Origin: an uncultured bacterium
GTDB lineage: Bacteria > Actinomycetota > Coriobacteriia > Coriobacteriales > Coriobacteriaceae
Assembly: GCA_905215835.1 (NCBI GenBank)
Contig: CAJMRR010000002.1
Coordinates: forward strand, 1-32,661
DNA length: 32,661 nt
Direction: 5' to 3'
Shown here: one piece after another, positions 1-8,106 of the stretch
Position numbering within the stretch: the first letter of the stretch is position 1
Layout: every line of letters begins with the position of its first letter
Translations under genes and position numbers: made by a program
Notes under the pieces: model-generated
What the model was told of the DNA's origin: nothing
What the model saw: the letters and a program-made list of their open reading frames with translations, nothing else
Databases searched by the model: none

Positions 1-1658
1 GAGCGGCTGCGGCGCACGGCCTTGGCAACGGCCTCGACGGCCTCGTCCTGACCGATGATGCGCGTCTTGAGCACGCTTTCGGCCTGCAGCAGGCGGCGGC
101 TCTCGCTCTCGGTGAGCGAGGACACCGGCACGCCCGAGGTCACGGACACGATGTCGGCAATCTGGGAGACATCGATGGTGAGCGGGCTGGCGTCGAGCTC
201 GGCCGTCCAGGCAGCCTTGGCCTCGGCGAGCTCAATCTCGGCAGCCTTTTGCTGCTCGGTGATCTCGGCGGCCTTGTTCATGTCGTCGCTCTCGGTGGCC
301 TCCTGCGCGGCGGCCTTAAGCTCCTCCACGCGATGCTCGGCCTCGCGCACCGGCTCGGGCGCGCGGTTGGCGGCGATGCGGGCGCGGGCGCCGGCCTCGT
401 CAATGAGGTCGATGGCCTTATCGGGCAGGAAGCGATCCTGGATGTAGCGGTCGGAGAGGTTCGCGGCGGCCTCGATAGCACCCTGCGTATAGCGCACATG
501 GTGGTGCTCCTCGTAGCGCGGCTTGAGCGCGGTCAGGATCTTGACCGTGTCCTCGACGCTCGGCTCCTCGACATCGATGGTCTGGAAGCGACGCTCGAAG
601 GCCGGGTCCTTGGTGAGGTACTTGCGGAATTCCTCGGCCGTGGTGGCGCCGATAATCTGGAAGGCACCGCGCGCGAGCACGGGCTTGAGCATGGAGCTCG
701 CGTCGATGGAGCCCTCGGCAGAGCCGGCACCGATGATGGTGTGCATCTCGTCAATAAACAGGATGACGTCGTCGGCTTCGGTGGCCTCCTGGATCACGTT
801 CTTGAGGCGCTCCTCAAACTCGCCGCGATACTTGGCACCCGCCACGAGGCCCGGCAGGTCGAGCGTCCAGATATTCTGGTTCATGAGGTTCTCGGGCACG
901 TTGCCGGCTGCAATCTGCTGAGCCAGGCCCTCGACGATGGCCGTCTTGCCCACGCCGGGGTCGCCCAGAATGAGCGGGTTGTTCTTGGTGCGGCGCGAAA
1001 GAATTTCCATCATGCGCTGGACTTCCTTTTCGCGACCGATCACGGGGTCGAGCTCGCCGTCGCGCGCCTTCTGCGTGAGGTTGGTCGCGAACTGCTTAAG
1101 CGTATCGGTGCCACTCCCCTTTTGCTGAGAGGCATCCGAGCCGCTAAAGAACGGCAGGCCCGCACCGGGACGACCAGCACCGGCGCCGGCGAGCGGACGC
1201 TTCTTGTCCTGGTCCTTGGCGGTGAGTTTCTCGATAGCCTTTTTGATAGAGGCGGACGACACACCCAGGCGCATGAGGATGTCCATGGCCATGCCGTTGC
1301 CCTCTTCGACGATGCCGATCAGCAAGTGCTCGGTCGACACGTAGGTCTGGTTGTTCTCGCGCGCCACGCGGAATGAACGCTCCATCACGCTGATGACGAG
1401 CGGCGTAAAGGCGAGCTTGGCCGCCTCGGTCTCCTCGCTGGGCTCGGGGACCGTGGTCTGGACCTCTTTGAGAGTATCCATGATGTCATCGTAGGAGATG
1501 TCGAGTGAACGCAGTGCCTCGGCGGCAATGCCCTCGTCCTCCTTGGCAAGCGCGAGCAGCAGGTGCTCGGTGCCCACCTTATTTGAATGAAGATCGAGCG
1601 CTTCTTGCTTGGCCATGGACATGACCTTACGCGCACGATCGGTAAATCTATCTAACAT
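1..1658 (-). CDS. clpC: ClpC-type AAA+ unfoldase, 3' end beyond window
   Basis: Chaperone subunit that unfolds proteins and feeds them to the ClpP peptidase in the cytoplasm. About 552 codons are present; the reading frame is still open at base 1, so the second ATPase domain is missing only because the window ends. Translation shows the double Clp N-domain (roughly residues 1-145; MLDRFTDRARKVM at the start), a short linker, then the first AAA+ domain with Walker A GDPGVGKT (232-239) and Walker B VILFIDE (298-304), followed by the charged coiled-coil middle region typical of ClpC. The ATG at 1658 is preceded by AAGGAAA at good spacing. A GC-rich hairpin lies in the leader. No CtsR or McsA/McsB gene is next to it; the upstream neighbour is the TetR gene. 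ClpC is preferred over ClpB because of the N-domain sequence and the short middle domain. Confidence 0.95.
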   Translation of the reverse strand, partial: MLDRFTDRARKVMSMAKQEALDLHSNKVGTEHLLLALAKEDEGIAAEALRSLDISYDDIMDTLKEVQTTVPEPSEETEAAKLAFTPLVISVMERSFRVARENNQTYVSTEHLLIGIVEEGNGMAMDILMRLGVSSASIKKAIEKLTAKDQDKKRPLAGAGAGRPGAGLPFFSGSDASQQKGSGTDTLKQFATNLTQKARDGELDPVIGREKEVQRMMEILSRRTKNNPLILGDPGVGKTAIVEGLAQQIAAGNVPENLMNQNIWTLDLPGLVAGAKYRGEFEERLKNVIQEATEADDVILFIDEMHTIIGAGSAEGSIDASSMLKPVLARGAFQIIGATTAEEFRKYLTKDPAFERRFQTIDVEEPSVEDTVKILTALKPRYEEHHHVRYTQGAIEAAANLSDRYIQDRFLPDKAIDLIDEAGARARIAANRAPEPVREAEHRVEELKAAAQEATESDDMNKAAEITEQQKAAEIELAEAKAAWTAELDASPLTIDVSQIADIVSVTSGVPVSSLTESESRRLLQAESVLKTRIIGQDEAVEAVAKAVRRSR

Positions 1659-1689
1659 GCTCGTTTCCTTACATGAGTTCATCGAAATC

Positions 1690-1716
1690 AAAACGCCCGC
1701 CCGTCGGCGGCGCTTT
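1690..1716 (-). terminator. GC-rich hairpin with T-run in clpC leader
   Basis: On the minus strand a GCC-rich stem with a 4-base loop and one bulge is followed by GTTTTGATTT. It lies about 135 bases past the TetR stop and about 30 bases before the clpC start. It could be the terminator of the activase-TetR operon or, if the clpC promoter lies upstream of it, an attenuator in the clpC leader. Confidence 0.5.
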
Positions 1717-1797
1717 TGTCTCTTTACCCACAGGTTGTCTATGTTAACAGCTGGAGGAATATCTATAAACCCGGCTCACATGAATGCAGGTTATGAC

Positions 1798-1825
1798 CGC
1801 ATCGCGGGACTCACCGCGCGATGCG
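1798..1825 (-). terminator. 9-bp hairpin just after the TetR stop
   Basis: CGCATCGCG (1798-1806) pairs perfectly with CGCGATGCG (1817-1825) across a 10-base loop, 26 bases past the TetR stop codon. No T-run follows, so it may stabilise the 3' end or act as a weak terminator. Confidence 0.35.
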
Positions 1826-1850
1826 CGACAGGCGCCCCGCAAGAGAAACC

Positions 1851-2540
1851 CTAGGCGTCTTTCACCACGTCGGGACTCGTCGCACGCGATGCGCGATAGG
1901 CATCGGCCTCCTTGGAGACGCGTTCGAGCAGCTCGGATGTATCGACGCCCTCGACTTGCGCGACCGTTTCCACCGTCTGCATGGCGACCGCCCTCAGGTA
2001 CGCGCACGCGCTGTCCCCCGGCTGCTCGAGGTCTATCTCCTCGCCGCCCTCCCGGGCAAAGCCGACCGCCATCACAAAGCCCATGATGCCCGAGACCAGA
2101 AAGCCCACCGCAAAGCTCGAATCTGCCTTGAGCTCTTCTCCGTCGGGGTGGACGATCTCTCTCACGCGGTCGATGATGATCGTATGGATGCCCTGCACGA
2201 CCTGCTCGGCGGCACCCGCCCTCATGGTGATGACGACGCGCCGCAGCAGGCAGCGGACGTCGCGCCGGTCGAACGCCGAAAGGTCGCCCTCGCTCGAAAA
2301 ATGCCAGAGGGCATCGGTGATGAGCTCGTTATCCTGCAGCAGCTGGGCTATGGCGATGGCGACGAGTTCATCGAAATCGTGAAAATAGTAGTAAAACGTT
2401 CCGCGATTGCACTGGGCGGCGCGGGTCACCTCGCCAACCGACAGCTCGAAGATGCTGTTGTTCTCGATGAGCTCCCAAAACGCCTCGATGATACGGGTGC
2501 GTGCATCGGGCGCATCGGCGTCCTTACGCGGTCTCGCCAT
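1851..2540 (-). CDS. TetR/AcrR family transcriptional regulator
   Basis: DNA-binding repressor-type protein of about 229 aa. The N-terminus carries the TetR helix-turn-helix (SVGEVTRAAQCNRGTFYYYF, about residues 35-55); the rest is a helical ligand domain without recognisable family assignment. I chose the ATG at 2540 (MARPRKDADAPDA); a GTG nine bases upstream (2549) is also possible. Either start overlaps the 3' end of the giant activase gene (stop at 2524), so the two are very probably co-transcribed and translationally coupled. A perfect 21-base palindrome in front of the activase gene is the best candidate for its operator, which would make the operon autoregulated. The ligand is unknown; an acyl-CoA or related metabolite is a guess from the neighbour. 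Confidence 0.9.
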   Translation of the reverse strand: MARPRKDADAPDARTRIIEAFWELIENNSIFELSVGEVTRAAQCNRGTFYYYFHDFDELVAIAIAQLLQDNELITDALWHFSSEGDLSAFDRRDVRCLLRRVVITMRAGAAEQVVQGIHTIIIDRVREIVHPDGEELKADSSFAVGFLVSGIMGFVMAVGFAREGGEEIDLEQPGDSACAYLRAVAMQTVETVAQVEGVDTSELLERVSKEADAYRASRATSPDVVKDA

Positions 2541-5500
2541 GCGCCTCACCGCACCCCTGCGCCTTGGCGTTCATGATGAGCATCTGAAGACGGTTCTCCA
2601 CGTTGGCGAAGCTCACGTCGGGATCGTAGTCGAGCGGCAGGAACTGCGCCGTGGGATACTGCTCCTTGAGCGCATGGATGAGCCCGCGCCCCACGACATG
2701 GTTGGGCAGACACCCGAACGGCTGCAGGATCACGAAGTTGCGGCAGCCGCGCTTGGCGTGCTCGAGAATCTCCGCCGGAATCAGCACGCCCTCGCCCGCA
2801 TCGAACGTATGGTGCAGGATCTTATCGCTCGCGCGCACGAGCTCGGGCATGCGCGTCGGCGGCTCGTAGAGCGGGCTCGCCGCGCCCAGGCGGTCGCAAC
2901 GGTCGTGCGCGAGCTCGAACAGGTTGTCCGCCGTGGCGTACCAGGCCTTTTCGGGCAGCGACAGGTCGACGTGGAACTCGCGCGACTGCGCATGCTTGTA
3001 GAAATAGGTCTTGCGGATCACGTCGGTCATGCGCGCCTCGATGACCTCGAGCCCGTTGTCCTCGAGGTAGCGCTCGATCTCGTGGTTGGCGCCGAGATGG
3101 AAATTGAGCAGGTACTCGCCCACGATGAGAACGGTCGGATGCGGGTTCGAGCGGTCGTACGGAACGGCATCCATGATCGCAAGCGCGCGTTTGAAGCCCG
3201 TCGCCTGGCCTCTCAGCCCGGAGCGCTCCATGCCCTCGATAACCTCATCGAGCGCGCGGTCGAACGCAGCGTCCGCCGCGCCCTTCTCGAGCTCGTAGGG
3301 ACGGATGCGCCTAAGCATGGCCTCGAGGGCATCGATCATGGGAAGACCGTAGGCGATCTGGATGCTCGGGCCAAGGCCGAGCTTGAAGCCCGGATGCGCA
3401 TTGTGGGCATCGACGTCGTCGTTGGTGAGCACCGGGACATAGTCGTATCCCGCGTCGTCGAGCGCGCGGCGCAGCAGGGGCATGTAGTGCGTCAGGCGGC
3501 AGTCGCCGATATACTTGCCAGTCACCACGGCGACGTCGTGCGGGTCGTACTTACCGCTCTCGAGTGCCGCGAGCGCCTCGCCGATCACGATTTGCGCGGG
3601 GAAGCAGATGTCGTTGTGCACATAGCGTTTGCCCAGGCGGATGGCATCCTCGCGCCCGATATCAAGGGCCTCGGCGCGCACGCCCTGATTGCGCATCGCC
3701 GCGGTCATGAGCCTGCAGAACGCATGGGAGGTGTTGGGGACCAGCGCGATCTTGTCGTGCCGGTCGCGCTTGGTGTACTTGACCTTATACGGGTCGTCGA
3801 GCGGATGGACCGCGTGCACCCGGGCGCCCTCGGCACGCTCCTCCGCGCGACGACGGTTGACCGACTCGATAAACGAACGCACGCGAATGCCCATGGGACC
3901 GGCGACGTCGCTCTCATCGAGCTTGATCATCATCGGAACCTTGGAGCCCATCTCGCCCATCATGCGCGCGATCTCGTCGGTGAGATACGCATCGTGGCCG
4001 CAGCCGAAGCTGCCCATCTGCACGAGCTCGAGCTCGGGCGTCGATGCGACGATGACCGCGCACGACAGCATGCGCGCATGGTAGTTGTTCACGATGTCGA
4101 TGCGGCTGTTGGAAAGATCGACGTTGCAGACCCCCGGCACCGCATCGGGCGTCAGCACGGGGATGCCGCGCTCAGAGAAGAGCTTGGGCAGCCCGTGGTT
4201 GACCAGCGGGTCGTTGTGGTACGGGCGCGAAGCGATCACCACCGCGTAGCCGCCGTCCTCGTGCACGTTCTCGAGCACCTGCCTGCCGCGCAGCTGCAGC
4301 TGGTTCTCAAACGTCTCCTGCGCGCGGTCCGCCTGCTCGGTCGCCTTGGCAACCAGGTCGGCATCGATATCGAAGGTCTCCTTGCACCACGCCTTGAGCT
4401 GGCGGTTTCGGTCGCCCTCGTCGTACCAGTGGAACAGCGGCGTATCGAACGGAACGCCGAAACGCTCCTCCGGGTTATCGGAATTGCGCATCACGTAGGG
4501 GTATCCCTTTACGACGGCGCACATCCACTCGCTGGTAGAGGCGGTGTTTTCGGTGGGCACCGTCGTGATGATGGGCATGAAGATGCGGTCGACGCCGGCG
4601 TCGACGAGATTGCGGATGTGCCCGTGGACGAGCTTGGCCGGGAAGCACACGGTGTCGGATGTGACGTGCGCCAGACCGCGCTCGTACATCGCCTTGGTGC
4701 TGCGTCCCGAGACGCGCACCTTAAAGCCGAGCGTGCTGAAGAACGTCGACCAGAACGGCATGGTGTCCCAGAACTCGAGCACACGGGGAATGCCGATCGT
4801 GACATCGCGCCCCCCGCTGACGGGAACCGTGGGGTACGACTCGAACAGCAGCTTCTCGCGGTCGACAAAGAGATTGGGGGCAGCCGCGGTCCGGTCGCGC
4901 CCCGTGCCGGGTGCCTGTGCCTCGCAAGCACCCTGCGGACGCAGCTCCTCCGCCGCGGGAACCTCGCGCACGAGCTCATCCCATGAGATGGCGCCGCCGC
5001 GCGGGCAGCGATTGCCCGTGACGTAAAGCGAGCCGTCGCCAAATGCCACGACCGCGCGCTGGCAGCGGTTGTTGCACCGACGGCAGGTAACGCCGCCGAA
5101 CTCGCGATGCTCGAAGCGCTCCACGGCATCGAGCCCGATAAACGACGTGCCGGCGTCGCCCTTGCGGCATTCCTCGCGCGCGAGCAGGGCGATACCGATA
5201 GCGCCCATCAGCCCCGGGTGGGGCGCACGCGTGACGGGTTTGCCCAGATACTGCTCGAATGCGCGCAGCACCGCGTCGTTTCGGAACGTGCCGCCCTGGA
5301 CGACGACTTTGTCGCCCAGACGGTTGAGATTTGAAACGCGAATGACCTTGGTGAACACGTTCTCGATAATCGAACGGCAGAGACCGGCCATGATGTCGCC
5401 CGGACCCTTACCGCGCCGCTGCTCGGAAACGACGCTGCTGTTCATGAACACCGTGCAGCGGCTGCCGAGAACGGCGGGGGCTTTGGACGAAAATGCCTCG

Positions 5501-6963
5501 GTCGCGATATCCTCAACGGCTATTCCGAGGTTTTTGGCAAAACCCTCGAGGAACGAGCCGCAGCCCGCAGAGCACGCCTCGTTGACGACGATATCGGTCA
5601 GCACGCCGTGGTTGAGCCAGATGGCCTTCATATCCTGTCCGCCGATGTCGAGCACGAAGGTCGCATCGGGAACGCATGCGCACGCGGCGCGGGCGTGCGC
5701 GACCGTCTCGACCGTATGGTAGTCGGCGTGGAACGCGCGCGCGAAAAGCTCCTCGCCGTATCCCGTGGTGCCCACGGCATCGATCGCAAGCGTGACTCCC
5801 GCTGTCTCCCAGCGGTTCTTCAAGCTGACAAGACCCTGTTGGGCGACGTCGAGCGGTCTGCCGTTATTAGACGCGTAGAACGAATCGACAAGCTCACCCG
5901 CCTCATCGACCAGGGCGAACTTGGTCGTCGTGCTCCCCGAATCGATACCGAGCGCCACACGCACCGTCTCTCCGGGCGCATACGCATCCGGACCCTTTGC
6001 CGGCGTCTCTTTGCCATGGCGTGCCGTAAAATCCGCCTGCTCGGCAGGTGTGGCAAAAAAGGGCTGGGCAAGACGTCCCTCCCCGCTTGCGGGCGCGACC
6101 GTCTCGAGCTTATCCAGCCGGACAAAAGCGTCGGGAAGGTCGATCGGTTGGGACGATGCGAACATGTCGGTCAGCGACAGGGCGGCACCGCGCGCGACCA
6201 TGATCTGCGGATCGCGCGGGACGATAACCTGATCGTCCGATAGATTCAGTTGCTCCCGGAACACGCGGACCAGTGTGGGGTTGTAGGCGAGCGTACCGCC
6301 CTCGAAGATTACCGGCGGCTCGATGTCGATACCCTGGGCCAGACCGCCGATCGTTTGGCGGGCGACCGCGTGAAGCGCCGAAAGCGCCAGGTCGGTGGTA
6401 GGAATGCCCTCGTTGAGCAGCGGCTGGATATCGGTCTTTGCGTACACGCCGCAGCGGCCCGAGACCTCGTGGACGGTCGTTCCCCGGCTTGCGAGCTGCT
6501 CGAACTCGCCCGATTCGGTGCCGACCCCCATGAGCTTTGCCATCTCGTCGATAAATGCACCGGTACCGCCTGCGCACGAGCCGTTCATGCGCATGTCGGC
6601 AACCTCGATGTCTCCCTTATCGTTGGTGCGGAAGAAGATCATCTTGGCGTCTTGGCCGCCCAGCTCGATGGCGCAGCGCGTCTGCGGATAGAACCTGCTG
6701 ATCGCGAGCGCGTTGGCGACCACCTCCTGAACGTACGAGGCGCCCAGCGCGGTCGCGATATCGCGCGCACCCGAGCCGGTCACCGCAACGCGCAGTGACT
6801 CATGGGGAAAGCGCTCGGCGAGCTCGCCGAGCATGGCGCGCACGCTCGCTGTCTGACACGCCCCGTGGCGGCGATATCCCCACCACGCCTCGGTCATATC
6901 CTCGTGCATCGCGTAAACTTTGGTCGTCGTCGACCCTACGTCCAGTCCTACTAGCAACGCCAT
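2524..6963 (-). CDS. giant 2-hydroxyacyl-CoA dehydratase activase-like protein
   Basis: A 1479-aa multidomain protein. Two BadF/BadG/BcrA/BcrD-type ATPase domains (ASKHA fold) come first: residues 1-270 with phosphate loop GLDVGSTTTK, GGQDAK and NGSCAGGTG (Cys130), and about 335-600 with GIDSGSTTTK, GGQDMK and ACSAGCGSF (Cys464, Cys468). Cysteines at 627, 630, 634 and 653 form a likely metal or Fe-S site. A DUF2229-like region follows (about 720-1030; SDTVCFPAK, GSFGCGHD), then a C-terminal part with NDICFPAQIV (Cys1120) and PFGCLPNH (Cys1418). Classical activases are about 260-aa homodimers that pass electrons to a dehydratase using ATP; here the two ATPase copies are fused to dehydratase-like modules. 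No separate HgdA/HgdB subunits are nearby. The substrate is unknown. It is probably co-transcribed with the downstream TetR gene. Family assignment is firm, function is not. Confidence 0.88.
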   Translation of the reverse strand: MALLVGLDVGSTTTKVYAMHEDMTEAWWGYRRHGACQTASVRAMLGELAERFPHESLRVAVTGSGARDIATALGASYVQEVVANALAISRFYPQTRCAIELGGQDAKMIFFRTNDKGDIEVADMRMNGSCAGGTGAFIDEMAKLMGVGTESGEFEQLASRGTTVHEVSGRCGVYAKTDIQPLLNEGIPTTDLALSALHAVARQTIGGLAQGIDIEPPVIFEGGTLAYNPTLVRVFREQLNLSDDQVIVPRDPQIMVARGAALSLTDMFASSQPIDLPDAFVRLDKLETVAPASGEGRLAQPFFATPAEQADFTARHGKETPAKGPDAYAPGETVRVALGIDSGSTTTKFALVDEAGELVDSFYASNNGRPLDVAQQGLVSLKNRWETAGVTLAIDAVGTTGYGEELFARAFHADYHTVETVAHARAACACVPDATFVLDIGGQDMKAIWLNHGVLTDIVVNEACSAGCGSFLEGFAKNLGIAVEDIATEAFSSKAPAVLGSRCTVFMNSSVVSEQRRGKGPGDIMAGLCRSIIENVFTKVIRVSNLNRLGDKVVVQGGTFRNDAVLRAFEQYLGKPVTRAPHPGLMGAIGIALLAREECRKGDAGTSFIGLDAVERFEHREFGGVTCRRCNNRCQRAVVAFGDGSLYVTGNRCPRGGAISWDELVREVPAAEELRPQGACEAQAPGTGRDRTAAAPNLFVDREKLLFESYPTVPVSGGRDVTIGIPRVLEFWDTMPFWSTFFSTLGFKVRVSGRSTKAMYERGLAHVTSDTVCFPAKLVHGHIRNLVDAGVDRIFMPIITTVPTENTASTSEWMCAVVKGYPYVMRNSDNPEERFGVPFDTPLFHWYDEGDRNRQLKAWCKETFDIDADLVAKATEQADRAQETFENQLQLRGRQVLENVHEDGGYAVVIASRPYHNDPLVNHGLPKLFSERGIPVLTPDAVPGVCNVDLSNSRIDIVNNYHARMLSCAVIVASTPELELVQMGSFGCGHDAYLTDEIARMMGEMGSKVPMMIKLDESDVAGPMGIRVRSFIESVNRRRAEERAEGARVHAVHPLDDPYKVKYTKRDRHDKIALVPNTSHAFCRLMTAAMRNQGVRAEALDIGREDAIRLGKRYVHNDICFPAQIVIGEALAALESGKYDPHDVAVVTGKYIGDCRLTHYMPLLRRALDDAGYDYVPVLTNDDVDAHNAHPGFKLGLGPSIQIAYGLPMIDALEAMLRRIRPYELEKGAADAAFDRALDEVIEGMERSGLRGQATGFKRALAIMDAVPYDRSNPHPTVLIVGEYLLNFHLGANHEIERYLEDNGLEVIEARMTDVIRKTYFYKHAQSREFHVDLSLPEKAWYATADNLFELAHDRCDRLGAASPLYEPPTRMPELVRASDKILHHTFDAGEGVLIPAEILEHAKRGCRNFVILQPFGCLPNHVVGRGLIHALKEQYPTAQFLPLDYDPDVSFANVENRLQMLIMNAKAQGCGEAHGETA

Positions 6964-7012
6964 AATGCTCCGTCTCTCGCATTTTTCCCGCTAGAGATAT
7001 ACCACTCTACGT

Positions 7013-7033
7013 AATACAACAGACTGTTGTATT
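7013..7033. promoter_or_regulatory. perfect palindrome, candidate TetR operator
   Basis: AATACAACAG (7013-7022), a single central A, and CTGTTGTATT (7024-7033) form a perfect inverted repeat with 10-base arms, about 50 bases upstream of the activase start codon. Length, perfect symmetry and AT-rich sequence fit a TetR dimer site, and the operon encodes a TetR protein. No run of T follows, so it is not a terminator. The promoter elements around it are not clear enough to place. Confidence 0.7.
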
Positions 7034-7042
7034 TAAACTCCG

Positions 7043-7078
7043 TATAAAAAGCGGCTGCCGAAACGCTTCAGCAGCCGC
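7043..7078 (-). terminator. rho-independent terminator of the DUF2798 gene
   Basis: GCGGCTGC (7051-7058) pairs with GCAGCCGC (7071-7078); on the minus strand the stem is followed by TTTTTAT. It lies about 165 bases past the DUF2798 stop and just before the palindromic operator region. Confidence 0.75.
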
Positions 7079-7244
7079 CGAATGCACCAACAGATTGTTC
7101 TGCGCGCTAGCACGTCGGGCAACGGAGCAGCACGGGCCCTCCGGTCATGCGCACCGCTCACGCCCGCGATGTCGCCGAGAGAGCTATCCACGCTTAGGGC
7201 TCCAACCAAGCAAGTCGCCCGCGCTCAGCAGATCCCTAAGCGAG

Positions 7245-7793
7245 CTACTCGCACTCAGGAGCCATAGCCTGCTCCAAGAGCTCGGCATGCTCCTCCTCGA
7301 AAACCGTCCCCACAGGGAAGGCGCGACGGAAGACGAAGCGGGAAATCGGACCGGCTACCAAAAGGTTCCACGGCAGCGCCATCACAAAATTATGCGGGAT
7401 GTTGATCATCCAGATCGCGGGCACGGAATACAGGTTCGCAAGGATGCCGCCGGGCATGTGCGTCAGACCCTCACAGGCACCGTACAGCGACATGATGATG
7501 ACCATGGGAACGACCATGCAGGAGCTGACGGCGAGCGTCATGGCAAGCGGCGAGCTCTTGCCCGGCGTGACCAGGAATTTAAAGGCGAAGCCCTTAGCAA
7601 GGGGGCTGGCAACAAACCAGTCGCAGCACATGGCAAAAACGTAGGCAACGGGGAAGCCGAGCCACGCGGCGGCAACAACCTCGCCGTTGATGACCCCATG
7701 CTGCAGGGCAACGTTGTAGATGCTCATCCAGAGCACCATGCAAAAGCACATGATAAAGGTGAACAGCAGGCTCTCTCGTTTGTTGATAGGCAT
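7245..7793 (-). CDS. DUF2798 family membrane protein
   Basis: A 182-aa integral membrane protein from the ATG at 7793 (MPINKRESLLFTFIMCFCMV). It has about four hydrophobic segments arranged as two similar halves: the first contains FTFIMCFCMVLWMSIYN and the second LAVSSCMVVPMVIIMSLYG, each followed by a second helix, the pattern of two DUF2798 repeats. Function of the family is unknown. An AAAGGA lies 12 bases before the chosen ATG; a GTG 39 bases upstream is open in frame but would put extra non-hydrophobic residues in front. It appears monocistronic, between a strong hairpin upstream (7842-7888) and a terminator downstream. Confidence 0.8.
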   Translation of the reverse strand: MPINKRESLLFTFIMCFCMVLWMSIYNVALQHGVINGEVVAAAWLGFPVAYVFAMCCDWFVASPLAKGFAFKFLVTPGKSSPLAMTLAVSSCMVVPMVIIMSLYGACEGLTHMPGGILANLYSVPAIWMINIPHNFVMALPWNLLVAGPISRFVFRRAFPVGTVFEEEHAELLEQAMAPECE

Positions 7794-7841
7794 AAAGGGC
7801 AAAATCCTTTCTGTGTTACGCCGCGGCACCACGCAACAAAA

Positions 7842-7888
7842 ACGGGCGGGCGAGATGGAGCTGTTGGGACTTCATCTCGCCCGCCCGT
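7842..7888 (-). terminator. 16-bp perfect hairpin with T-run
   Basis: A 16-base arm at 7842-7857 pairs perfectly with 7873-7888 around a 15-base loop; on the minus strand it is followed by TTTTTGTTG. It sits about 50 bases upstream of the DUF2798 start. It probably ends transcription coming from the exporter gene; an attenuator for the DUF2798 gene is the alternative. Confidence 0.65.
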
Positions 7889-8003
7889 GATACGTGCGTC
7901 TGCGACTACTTATGTGGTGGAACTACCCTAACACAAACGGCGCGCGCTTCGTAAGCGTTGAGTTTATGAAGATGCAGGGCACCAATAATCCCCCGACCCC
8001 ATA

Positions 8004-8070
8004 AGTTGCGGTGGAATACGGACTGTTTTGACCCTTTAAGCAGCAATTCAGTCCCTATTTCACCGCAACT
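8004..8070. repeat. imperfect palindromic REP-like element
   Basis: The 22 bases at 8004-8025 are complementary to 8049-8070 with two mismatches, around a 23-base spacer. The arms begin with AGTTGCGGTG. It lies in the 313-base space between the DUF2798 gene and the exporter gene, where I see no gene. There is no T-run on either side, so a dispersed palindromic repeat is likelier than a terminator. Confidence 0.55.
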
Positions 8071-8106
8071 CATTTGGTGCAAATGAACCTGCCCCCCTTG
8101 TACCAA

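Noticed and set aside
2407..4986. Long plus-strand open frame of 859 codons
   Set aside because: It lies antisense to the activase gene and its residue use (Arg, His, Ala, Val rich, no domains) is that of a GC-rich shadow frame.
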